A stretch of DNA of 40,570 bases, taken from the NCBI GenBank assembly GCA_029288035.1, contig JARFPZ010000008.1, positions 1-40,570 of the forward strand. Reading direction: 5' to 3'. Shown here piece by piece: positions 24,129-33,215 of this stretch. The stretch is from Desulfosarcina sp. (GTDB lineage: Bacteria; Desulfobacterota; Desulfobacteria; Desulfobacterales; JAFDCJ01). The notes beneath the pieces are model-generated. The model was not told where the DNA came from and did no database searches. It worked only from the letters and a program-made list of their open reading frames with translations. A program made the translations under genes and the position numbers. Within the stretch, counting starts at the first letter, position 1, and each line of letters starts with the position of its first letter.

Positions 24129-25838
24129 TTAATTAACAATACTTACGGTTCTCGCCCCTTTACCAATACGGCTCACAACGAGCTGAATAACGCTAAGTGC
24201 TATGAGAACAATGACAATCAGCAGAAGGCTCATGGCCGCTGCCTGGGCATACTGACTGTTGTCCACAAAACCCAGGATGGCCACCGTAATCAGATTCCAT
24301 TTACCCGACACAACAAAGATAATCGCACTGATGGCGGTCATCGCTTTGACGAAACTAAAGGCCAGGCCTGAAAAAAAGGCCGGTGCGATCATCGGTAGGG
24401 TTATTTTCCTGAAGGTTTTATTGCTGTCGGCACCCAGGTCCGTGGAAGCTTCCTCAATCGACGGATCGATCTGTTGAAGGGCGGCAATGCCCGACCGTAT
24501 GCCAACCGGCATGTTTCTGAATATCAGCAGTGTAATAATGATCCAGGCAGTTCCGGTCAGTACAAATGGAAACAGGGCGGACCTCTGGTTAAAGGCCAGG
24601 ATATATCCGATGCCCACAACCGTACCTGGAACAGCAAAGGTCAGCATGGACACAAACTCCATCAATCCGCGTCCGATAAATTTCTTGCGGATGACCAGAA
24701 AAGCGATAAACATCCCCAACACACCGGTTAGCGGTGTCGCCAGCGTTGAAAGGGCCAAAGAATCAACAATGTAATCCTTGCCCACCTGGAACATCTCCAC
24801 ATAATTACGGAGCGTGAGGGTCGCATCCACTCCCCAGAGGGTTTGAAAAGAGCCCCAGATAACCATGCCATAAAAGAGAAACACAATTCCGGCAAACAAG
24901 AAACAGAGGCTGTAGGCCGGCAGCTTGATATACCATTCCAGCCGCTTAATGGTTGCACCGGTGGGCTGTCCGGTAACCGTGACATATGATTTTCTTGCGA
25001 CCCAGTACTTTTGAAGAAAAAAGGCGGTTACCGTGGGTATGAGCAGGAGAATCGCCAGGGTAGACCCCCTGGAGATGTCATACATGCCGGTAATCTGTAA
25101 AAACGCCTGTACGGAAAGGACCCTAAAATCTCCGGATAAAACCATGGGATTGCCGAAATCGGCCATGGATTCGATAAACACCAGAAGCCAGGCACTGGCA
25201 ATACCGGGAATGGCCAGTGGCAGGGTTACGGTGGCAAAGACCCTCGCCCTGGAGGCTCCCAGATCCATAGCTGCTTCTTCCAGGGCAGGATCGATGGCCT
25301 GCAGAACGCCATAGAGCACCAGAAAAGCGATGGGACCATAAGCGATGGTTTCTACCAGCACTAATCCTCCCAGCCCATATATCGAGTATTCACCGATAAT
25401 CTGACTGACGATGGGGTTGAGGCTACCTGATCTTCCAAAAAGCAGAATTGCTGCCAAGGCAACGACAAAGGGCGGCGAGATAATGGGCAATGTTGCCGTC
25501 ATTCGGAAGAAACGCTTAAATGGTAAGGGTGTCCGCGTAATGGCGTAAGCGAAAGCAAAGCCCAGGATGGTTCCCGCTGTCGCTGCACATACCCCCAGGA
25601 TCATGCTGTTAATAAATGGCTGAAAATAATACCTTTTTGAGAAAATTGCCAGATAGTTCGAGAGGTCAAATTGTTTATCGACAATCAAGCTGGTCTTAAA
25701 AACCATGTATAAAGGAAAGAGCACGAAGATCAATAAAAAGTAGAAAATAGCTATGATGAACACCAGCAGCAATGGCTCTTTCCATAGCAGCCGTAAATTT
25801 CCGACGATCTCCTGCCTTTTTCTGCTTGTCTTGATCAT
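24129..25838 (-). CDS. Fused ABC transporter permease (FbpB/AfuB type)
   Basis: A 569-residue inner-membrane protein made of two fused permease halves with about 12 transmembrane helices. Each half carries an ATPase-contacting EAA loop: EEAAMDLGASRARVFATVTLP near residue 190 and EEASTDLGADSNKTFRKITLP near 465. Such double-length permeases are typical of ferric-ion and AfuB sugar-phosphate importers. No clear Shine-Dalgarno precedes the ATG. It is separated from the upstream binding-protein gene by a terminator-like hairpin, which probably sets the protein ratio. Confidence 0.94.
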   Translation of the reverse strand: MIKTSRKRQEIVGNLRLLWKEPLLLVFIIAIFYFLLIFVLFPLYMVFKTSLIVDKQFDLSNYLAIFSKRYYFQPFINSMILGVCAATAGTILGFAFAYAITRTPLPFKRFFRMTATLPIISPPFVVALAAILLFGRSGSLNPIVSQIIGEYSIYGLGGLVLVETIAYGPIAFLVLYGVLQAIDPALEEAAMDLGASRARVFATVTLPLAIPGIASAWLLVFIESMADFGNPMVLSGDFRVLSVQAFLQITGMYDISRGSTLAILLLIPTVTAFFLQKYWVARKSYVTVTGQPTGATIKRLEWYIKLPAYSLCFLFAGIVFLFYGMVIWGSFQTLWGVDATLTLRNYVEMFQVGKDYIVDSLALSTLATPLTGVLGMFIAFLVIRKKFIGRGLMEFVSMLTFAVPGTVVGIGYILAFNQRSALFPFVLTGTAWIIITLLIFRNMPVGIRSGIAALQQIDPSIEEASTDLGADSNKTFRKITLPMIAPAFFSGLAFSFVKAMTAISAIIFVVSGKWNLITVAILGFVDNSQYAQAAAMSLLLIVIVLIALSVIQLVVSRIGKGARTVSIVN

Positions 25839-25950
25839 GATATGGTCGCAAAAAACTCAAATATTAAATGGAACTATAACTTACTTACCAGCCATTTAGG
25901 TGCTATCAGCGAAACCCAACAAAAGTTTTGACATACTCCACTCGTTAGGT

Positions 25951-25993
25951 AAAAACAAAAAATCCCTGCCGCTGGATGAACCAGTAGCAGGGA
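25951..25993 (-). terminator. Terminator or attenuator between binding protein and permease genes
   Basis: On the minus strand TCCCTGC and GCAGGGA arms plus an inner CTGG/CCAG stem form a strong hairpin, followed directly by TTTTTTGTTTTT. It lies 25 bases past the binding-protein stop and about 110 bases before the permease start. If leaky, it would give more binding protein than permease, a common arrangement in ABC operons. Confidence 0.8.
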
Positions 25994-26017
25994 CTATTTC
26001 TGATGAAACCTTTTCAT

Positions 26018-27022
26018 TTATTTGCCGATTCGGTCTCGCCAGGCTTTGACCATCTCACCCTTGTTCTGGCCGGCCCAGATGTGATTGTACTCGATCAACT
26101 TAACCTGATCCAGGGTGACGGAACCTTCGGCCACTGTCGCTTTGGGGTTCACAGGCAAACGGTTATACTTCTGAAAAAGATTCTGGGCTTTTTTGGTGAA
26201 GCACCAGTCGATAAATTGTTTACCCAGTTCCGGTTCAGGACCTCCCTTGATGAGAGACAGGCCACCGATTTCATAGCCGGTGCCTTCTTTGGGAAAGGTC
26301 ATAACCACCGGGTAGCCCTTGTTGACGCCTTTGGCAAGAATGTCATGCGAAAACGATATTCCCACGGCGACTTCTCCCAACCCGACCATGGGGATGCAGC
26401 CGGTACCCGATTTGGTATACTGATGAATGCTTTGCTTGTCGAATTTTTCCCACCAATCCAGCGTTTTTTCAAGTCCGTGCATCTGAATCAGGGTCGCATA
26501 GGTTGTGTAGGCCGTACCGGAAGTATAGGGATAGGCCATGGCAACATTTTTAGCGAAGGCGGGATTGAGAAGATCATCCCAGGAGGTAGGGGCCTTGACT
26601 CCCTGTTTCTCTAAAAACTTGGTATTGCTAACAAACCCGATGGCGCCGGAATAAAATCCCGTCCAGGCCCAGTCTTCGGCATGCAGCGCGTCGGTCAATT
26701 CGAAATCTGTTTTGGGCTTGTAAGGGGCCAGCAATCCTTTTGAGGCGGCATTTATATGGGACGTATTGGATCCCGCATGCCATACCGTGGCCTGTGGGTT
26801 TGCGGCTTCGGCCTCAACCCTGGCCAAAACCTCACCGGAAGACATCCTGACCCAGACGACATCGATTCCTGTTTCCTTCTCAAATGCGTCGATATAATAC
26901 TTTGCTTCTTCCGTATCAAATGCGTCGTAAATATGAAGAACCTTTTCCGCTGCCTGGACAGCTGTAAACCCGCTAAAAACAAAAACTGCAACCAGCAGCA
27001 ACCTGAAAATCATTCTTTTCAT
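26018..27022 (-). CDS. Periplasmic binding protein (AfuA/FbpA type)
   Basis: A 334-residue protein with a signal peptide (MKRMIFRLLLVAVFVFSGFTAVQA). It belongs to the extracellular solute-binding family 1/6 of the ferric-ion class: VLHIYDAFDTEEAKYYIDAFEKETGIDV at the N-terminus, GAIGFVSNTKFL, PTSWDDLLNPAFAKNVAMAYPYTSGTAY and KSGTGCIPMVGLGEVAVGISFSHD. The classical tyrosine pair of ferric-ion binders is not obvious. Proteins of this type can bind sugar phosphates (AfuA), phosphonates or other anions, and the sugar-acid context favours an organic anion. A strong GGAGG precedes the ATG. Confidence 0.9.
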   Translation of the reverse strand: MKRMIFRLLLVAVFVFSGFTAVQAAEKVLHIYDAFDTEEAKYYIDAFEKETGIDVVWVRMSSGEVLARVEAEAANPQATVWHAGSNTSHINAASKGLLAPYKPKTDFELTDALHAEDWAWTGFYSGAIGFVSNTKFLEKQGVKAPTSWDDLLNPAFAKNVAMAYPYTSGTAYTTYATLIQMHGLEKTLDWWEKFDKQSIHQYTKSGTGCIPMVGLGEVAVGISFSHDILAKGVNKGYPVVMTFPKEGTGYEIGGLSLIKGGPEPELGKQFIDWCFTKKAQNLFQKYNRLPVNPKATVAEGSVTLDQVKLIEYNHIWAGQNKGEMVKAWRDRIGK

Positions 27023-27335
27023 ACGAACCTCCTTTCTTGATAGATTTTTATAGGATCCCTGCTCCGAATGCCTGCGCTCCAGTATATATTGATCATTTGT
27101 GGTGTCAAGAATTTTAACAGTTTAAATTGATCGTGCCTGGAGATATTGACTATTTCTCAAGACAAGTATATTCTGCTGATATTCAGGTTGGCACCGCTCC
27201 TGGCAGGTTCAAACCAACCTATTTAAGATGATCGATTTTCAGGAATACATGCTGCTGCAGGAAGTCGCGTCCACTCTTTATCAGTGTCGTGGCCGGTACT
27301 GCTGGAAAATATTGATTGGAGCTGTGAGCTGAACC
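27023..27335. other. Divergent intergenic region, transporter and PfkB kinase promoters
   Basis: About 310 bases between the binding-protein gene (minus) and the PfkB kinase gene (plus). A 34-codon open frame at 27228 to 27332 ends one codon before the kinase start in the same frame. It has no ribosome site or family resemblance and is not called as a gene. No clear operator is seen. Confidence 0.4.
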
Positions 27336-28232
27336 ATGTCCGAGAGTCTTAATGAAGGCGCGCTTGACTTGGTGTTGGTCGGAGCCGTATCCAAGGATGA
27401 GAACATATACATCGACCGGCATGAAAGCACCATCGGCGGAGCGGTCACCTACGGTGCATTTTCAGCCATACACTCGGGCAGTAAGGTCGGCGTCATCACA
27501 AAATTAGCGGAAGAAGATCAACATCTTCTCGATCAGTTTCATGATGCGCACATCCCGGTTTGGGCGTTACCCTCTAAAAGAACAACTTCCATCCGCAATG
27601 TCTACTATTCAAGTGACAAGGAGCGTCGCTCCTGCACCTGCCTGGCAGCAGTTGATGCGTTTTCCCCGGAGAATCTGCCCAATATAACCACCAAGATTAT
27701 TCATGCTGCGGCGTTGATCGATGGAGAAATTCCACTACGAACCCTTCAGTCCATGACCCGTATTGCAAAAGTAGGGCTGGATATCCAAGGTCTTCTGCGC
27801 GTCTGTCGAGATTCAAAATTAATTTTGGAAAAACCGGATGAAGCGACCCAGGCGCTAAAATCGGTCACCTATTTAAAAGCCGATGCGATGGAAGCCGAGA
27901 TTTTTACCGCCAAAACAGATCTGGCTGAAGCTGCTTTGGAAATGGCATCGATGGGTCCTTCAGAGGTGGTGATTTCTCACAACAAAGAACTTGTTCTGGC
28001 GTATCAAGGCAACATATACAAAGCGCCTTTGACCCCACGCACATTAAATGGTCGTACCGGAAGAGGCGATACGTTGTTTTGCAGTTATTTGGCCCGCCGA
28101 ACACAAGGCGACGGGCCATTCAAAGCGCTGCAATTTGCCGCAGCTTTGGTGTCATTGAAACTGGAAGCTCCGGGCCCCTTCCGAGGGAACCTGGAAGATG
28201 TAGTGCTGAAAATGAACGCACAGGAAGTATAA
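27336..28232 (+). CDS. PfkB-family carbohydrate kinase, substrate unknown
   Basis: A 298-residue ribokinase-fold kinase. The N-terminal half has the glycine pair and TKLAEED motif (IGGAVTYGAFSAIHSGSKVGVITKLAEED) and TTSIRNVYYSSDKERR. The C-terminal catalytic site is NGRTGRGDTLFCSYL, keeping the base Asp of the family's GAGD motif with one change (GRGD). The GGAVTYGA opening recalls myo-inositol kinase-like members, but the substrate cannot be fixed. Its ribosome site is weak. It is divergent from the transporter genes and convergent with the KDG-type kinase, which ends 27 bases away. It is the only plus-strand gene of the catabolic region. Confidence 0.82.
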   Translation: MSESLNEGALDLVLVGAVSKDENIYIDRHESTIGGAVTYGAFSAIHSGSKVGVITKLAEEDQHLLDQFHDAHIPVWALPSKRTTSIRNVYYSSDKERRSCTCLAAVDAFSPENLPNITTKIIHAAALIDGEIPLRTLQSMTRIAKVGLDIQGLLRVCRDSKLILEKPDEATQALKSVTYLKADAMEAEIFTAKTDLAEAALEMASMGPSEVVISHNKELVLAYQGNIYKAPLTPRTLNGRTGRGDTLFCSYLARRTQGDGPFKALQFAAALVSLKLEAPGPFRGNLEDVVLKMNAQEV

Positions 28233-28259
28233 TTGTCTAATTCGGTCATTTTTCGATGC

Positions 28260-29339
28260 TCATCGCTTTACACGAGCGTTACCGTGCCAGATGCTCCAAA
28301 TTTGCTCTTCATCCGCAGGCTGGGCGTAGTCGGTATAAAGCGTCGTGGCCAGAGCACCGCTGGCCCAACCGAACTGAATCCATTTTTCCGGGTCCCAGTC
28401 TTTCAGAATGGCGTAGAGCAAACCGCCGACAAAACCGTCTCCGCCACCGATACGATCGAGTACGGTAATTTCCCGGGGTTCGACGACATGCCATTGATCA
28501 CCGACGGACATGATGGCGCCCCACAAGTGGCAATTGGTGCTTACTACCTGGCGAAGGGTTGTGGCAAAAACACCGGCATTTGGAAAGGCTTGTTTAACGC
28601 GGTCAATCATCCCCTTAAACCGATCAATTTTGTTGGCGAGGTCGTCACCACCCGCTTCCGGACCCTCGATCCCCAGGCATAGCTGGAAATCCTCCTCGTT
28701 TCCGACCAGGATATCGGATAGGCTCGCAATTTCGCTAAACAGATCGCGGAGTTCCTGCTCGCGGTTTTTCCAAAACGTGGCGCGGTAGTTGAGATCAAAG
28801 GAGATTCGGGTTCCGTATTGCTTGGCTGTTCGGGCAAGCTGCAGGCAGAATGTGCCCGTCTCGGGCGATAGTGCGCCCACCAAGCCGGTCAAGTGTACGA
28901 TCTTGACACCTTGCTGTCCGAAAATATGGTCGAGGTCGAAGTCCTTCACGTTCAGCGTCCGGCCGACCTCACCGGCACGATCGTTGTAGACGCGCGGGCC
29001 ACGTGAACCGTAACCGCTGTCGGCCACATTGATCTGGTGACGATACCCCCAGGGACCGCCCTGGTCGATTTCTTTGCCCTCGTAATCCATGTGACGGCTC
29101 GCCAAATTGTCTTTGATAAACTGCGCAAACGGATTATCTTTGACAAAGCTTGTCAGCACTTTGACCGGCAGACCCAGATAGGAAGACACACTGGCCACGT
29201 TGGTCTCGGCGCTGGTAGCCTTCAAGGTGAAGGTATCACTGCAATGCACGGGCTGGCCACCTAAAGGCGTCAGGCGCACACCCATGCTGGTGGGCACTAG
29301 TAAGGCATAATCACAACTTTCTCTCAATTCGATTTGCAT
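28260..29339 (-). CDS. kdgK: PfkB-family sugar kinase, likely 2-dehydro-3-deoxygluconokinase
   Basis: The ORF track begins at 29378, but the ATG at 29339 follows AAAGGA and gives a 359-residue protein starting MQIELRE. It is a ribokinase-fold kinase: TSMGVRLTPLGG, KATSAETNVASVSSYLGLPVKVLTSF, ISFDLNYRATFW, LVGNEEDFQLCLGI and the catalytic DRIGGGDGFVGGLLYAIL. The DLNYRxxxW motif is typical of KDG kinases, which make KDPG from 2-keto-3-deoxygluconate. It is the last gene of the minus-strand catabolic series. KDPG aldolase and mannonate dehydratase are not in the window. Length is slightly above the family's usual 310 to 340. Confidence 0.75.
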   Translation of the reverse strand: MQIELRESCDYALLVPTSMGVRLTPLGGQPVHCSDTFTLKATSAETNVASVSSYLGLPVKVLTSFVKDNPFAQFIKDNLASRHMDYEGKEIDQGGPWGYRHQINVADSGYGSRGPRVYNDRAGEVGRTLNVKDFDLDHIFGQQGVKIVHLTGLVGALSPETGTFCLQLARTAKQYGTRISFDLNYRATFWKNREQELRDLFSEIASLSDILVGNEEDFQLCLGIEGPEAGGDDLANKIDRFKGMIDRVKQAFPNAGVFATTLRQVVSTNCHLWGAIMSVGDQWHVVEPREITVLDRIGGGDGFVGGLLYAILKDWDPEKWIQFGWASGALATTLYTDYAQPADEEQIWSIWHGNARVKR

Positions 29340-29709
29340 TGAAAACATCCTTTCCGTTTGGATTGCCTCCAAGGGCAACGCTGGTATGCATTTTTGTTTA
29401 TGGTTTTGTTCGGAACCGCCAATCTGTCTGCCACCAAGTCCTGGAAGCTCACTTTAGTTCCTATTTATTGAAATCACATCATGTTTGCGCCTGATTTTTC
29501 CCATAGCCAGATTAATATTTTAGCCTCCGGCTCGGAGATCCTGCGGCTCGGAGAGAAATGCTATCGACTTATATTGAAAAGACAGAGCGAAGCGATACAA
29601 CAAATCTTCAATCTTCAATCGTCAATATTCAATTCCAGCTTGTCCGGTTTGGGCAAGATGATATCTAAGCTTGTTTTATCCCACCTAAGCGGTTTATCCA
29701 TGCCGAGGC
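29340..29709. other. Intergenic region with short TTCAATC-type repeats
   Basis: About 370 bases between gnd and the kinase on the minus strand. It contains two CGGCTCGGAGA copies near 29525 to 29555 and a run of ATCTTCAAT/CGTCAATATTCAAT units near 29600 to 29640. The open frame at 29481 to 29897 in the track overlaps gnd and is judged a shadow. No terminator is seen. Confidence 0.4.
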
Positions 29710-31161
<1,452 letters not shown>

Positions 31162-31464
31162 GCAACCTCCTTACTTATACCTAAAATTATCGGTTCCAGG
31201 TTCAGGGTTCAAGGTTCAAAGGTTCAAACTGTTTGAAACTGCATAATATATTGATCAAGATCCGGAATACCCAAATTTACCCATTGGGTGAATAGGCGCT
31301 CCTAACTCTTGACGGTTAAATCCCTTTGATATGAGTTCGTTGGGAGTTTTTCAACCCTGAACTTTGAACCGCTCAACCTTGGTGTTACCATACATTTTTA
31401 GACTATATTTCTCCCATAAGATCTTATTTTTATGCATGCCTGAGTTGATGTGATAAAGCTCATA
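31162..31464. repeat. Intergenic region with GGTTCA-type repeats in inverted orientation
   Basis: About 300 bases between larA-like and gnd genes. At 31192 to 31228 the unit GGTTCAA is repeated about four times. At 31351 to 31382 a related string occurs in the opposite sense (CCCTGAACTTTGAACC). The arms could pair imperfectly over a 120-base loop. This is a short intergenic repeat element rather than coding DNA. Confidence 0.5.
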
Positions 31465-32751
31465 TTAAGTCTGGTGACTATATGTGTCAATTCCCAGACG
31501 GTATAATGTCTCCCCGGCATTATCCACGAACAATATTCCCTGGTCTTCCTTATCTCTATATCGGGAGAGATCGATATCATCCGGATTCATGTAACCCAGA
31601 TTGACACGTTCACATTTTTCTCTGGGGATGCCGGTGGCCAGAATGACGTTAACGTCCGGTTTTTCAAGACCGTTTTCAAAGGTCCCGCTGCCCCGGACGT
31701 GAGTGGAATGGGCCAGGACGCCGCGGGGGATGTCTTTGAAGCGGTCCATGTCGGTCAAAAAGTAATCCCGGACGTGATAGCCGATTCTTTCTATGTATTC
31801 CCCCCAAGTGGTCGAGATCTCTTTAATATGGGGGGCATAGATAATCAGGTCTCCTCCTTGGGTGACCGCTTGTTCCAGCTTGTACATCACCTTGCCGGCG
31901 GTCCAGATTTCATCATACCGATGCGGACACCGTCCCAAAACAGTTTGATACGGCGCCTTTTTGGTGACAATGTGCATTTTAGCGGACAGATCGGCCGCTT
32001 GTGACCAGGCACTTCGATAGTCTCCAACATAAAAGCCGCTTAAACCGCCCGTATGGTTGACGACCATGGCTGCGCAATGAACCGGTGTCTCTATTTTTTC
32101 CATGGCCTTATCAATCATTTGTCGCACCGGCGTGTCTTTGCAGCCGATGATGTTTCGACAGGTGATGATGGCAGCGAGCCAGTGGAAGAAATGCAGGAAT
32201 TCTCCACCGGAAATGCCGGGAAAGAGATATTTGGCGCCGCCGGAAAATCCAACCACCTCATGGGGAAATACCGGACCCAAGATAAACACCAAGTCATAGT
32301 CAAAGACCGCTTTATTGATGTCGATGGACACCGTTTCACTTAAACGTCCGCCGGACACCGCTTCCACTTCGTCCCGGGTAATTTGCCCCACCTGGATTAA
32401 CGTTTCAGGCAAGTCCCATCTATGATTCAAGAATCGGGAGTCGGCGTATTTTTCCCGTTGGTCTTCTCGGCTAAGGCCATATAATTTTAGTATATTTTCT
32501 TCTGAAAGCGTCTGATGAGTGCCCAAGGCCACCATAAAATCCAGCTTTGACGCTCGGCAGCCGATCGTTTCCCTTACGGACTGCACCATCATCGGCAAGG
32601 GACAGGTCCTGGTGGTATCCGGGGTCAGGACCAGCACCCGCTTGTTCTCAAACAATTCTCTGGGCGTGTCCGCCTCGATAATGGATTTAACCGCCTCTGC
32701 AGAGATTGTTACATCGTGATTTTTTGTTGCCATCGTCATTTTGGTTTCCAT
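31465..32751 (-). CDS. LarA-family nickel-dependent hydroxyacid racemase/epimerase
   Basis: A 428-residue protein. It has the LarA opening VLTPDTTRTCPL and VALGTHQTLSEEN. The key residues of Lactiplantibacillus plantarum LarA are matched by spacing: H110 for His108, H164 in PHEVVGFSGGAKYLFPG for His174, K174 for the cofactor-carrying Lys184, and H190 in HFFHW for His200. It should bind the nickel pincer nucleotide cofactor and move a hydride at an alpha-hydroxy acid carbon. LarA relatives include D-gluconate 2-epimerase; with UxaE, fructuronate-reductase-like SDR and gnd as neighbours, an aldonate epimerase role (gluconate and mannonate) is the best guess. larB, larC and larE are not in the window. 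AGGAGAG precedes the ATG. Confidence 0.85.
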   Translation of the reverse strand: METKMTMATKNHDVTISAEAVKSIIEADTPRELFENKRVLVLTPDTTRTCPLPMMVQSVRETIGCRASKLDFMVALGTHQTLSEENILKLYGLSREDQREKYADSRFLNHRWDLPETLIQVGQITRDEVEAVSGGRLSETVSIDINKAVFDYDLVFILGPVFPHEVVGFSGGAKYLFPGISGGEFLHFFHWLAAIITCRNIIGCKDTPVRQMIDKAMEKIETPVHCAAMVVNHTGGLSGFYVGDYRSAWSQAADLSAKMHIVTKKAPYQTVLGRCPHRYDEIWTAGKVMYKLEQAVTQGGDLIIYAPHIKEISTTWGEYIERIGYHVRDYFLTDMDRFKDIPRGVLAHSTHVRGSGTFENGLEKPDVNVILATGIPREKCERVNLGYMNPDDIDLSRYRDKEDQGILFVDNAGETLYRLGIDTYSHQT

Positions 32752-32877
32752 AAATCTCTCCTGGGTTTAATTCTTCGCAGCTTGCTGCGATAAAAGTGAG
32801 TTAAAGTTTAAAAACATGATACTTCGCGTTTGCCGCGGAGAGATTTCGTTTGCCAGAAAGATTGATATTCCCACCGA

Positions 32878-33027
32878 TTATGACTCAGTTGAGCACCCGC
32901 TATCCCGCTCACTTCGTGTGAAATTCAAATAAGCCGCCTGAGCTTCTTCGGCCGCTATGCGTTTGACTTTATAGCCCATATCTTTAAGAGCCTCATGGAA
33001 TCGGGGATCAATGTCATTCGCTTTACT
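32878..33027 (-). pseudogene. Possible C-terminal gene remnant
   Basis: A 49-codon open stretch without a credible start reads ...ANDIDPRFHEALKDMGYKV, then KRIAAEEAQAAYLNF, then lower-quality sequence and a stop. The first 35 residues have the look of a real amphipathic protein end. The last 14 look noncoding. I cannot name the parent family. It sits beside the REPIN-like element, in a region of apparent decay. Confidence 0.3.
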
Positions 33028-33042
33028 TTACATCAATTTCTC

Positions 33043-33120
33043 GTGGGAGCGGCTTCCAGCCGCGAAAAAAAATCGTTCTATAGCCATAATTGCATAATCG
33101 CGGCTGGAAGCCGCTCCCAC
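33043..33120. repeat. REPIN-like pair of inverted REP sequences
   Basis: Two 23-base arms (33043-33065 and 33098-33120) are perfect reverse complements separated by 32 AT-rich bases. Each arm itself contains a hairpin, GCGGCT-TCC-AGCCGC, preceded by GTGGGA. This is the structure of REP doublets (REPINs), which are mobilised by RAYT transposases elsewhere in a genome. No RAYT gene is in the window. Confidence 0.8.
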
Positions 33121-33215
33121 AATCTAAATCACTTAAATTGGTATATTTGAACTTTTTAAGGTTCCAGTTAGGTTTCTTTCCCGATCAGACCGGACGCTCG
33201 CAGACAAGGCGGCGC

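Larger units (their letters stand above)
32752..33215. other. Intergenic region with gene remnant and REPIN-like repeat
   Basis: About 460 bases between larA-like and SDR genes. It holds a small palindrome CGCAGC-TT-GCTGCG near 32770, the possible remnant at 32878 to 33027 and the inverted repeat at 33043 to 33120, each listed separately. No complete gene. Confidence 0.45.

Noticed and set aside
26003-26614. 203-codon plus-strand ORF antisense to the binding protein gene
   Set aside because: The minus-strand gene has a signal peptide, ribosome site and family motifs; the plus frame has none.
27228-27332. 34-codon frame ending in TGA one codon before the PfkB kinase start, same frame
   Set aside because: It could suggest a leader peptide or a recoded N-terminal extension, but it has no ribosome site, no family resemblance and the kinase is complete without it.
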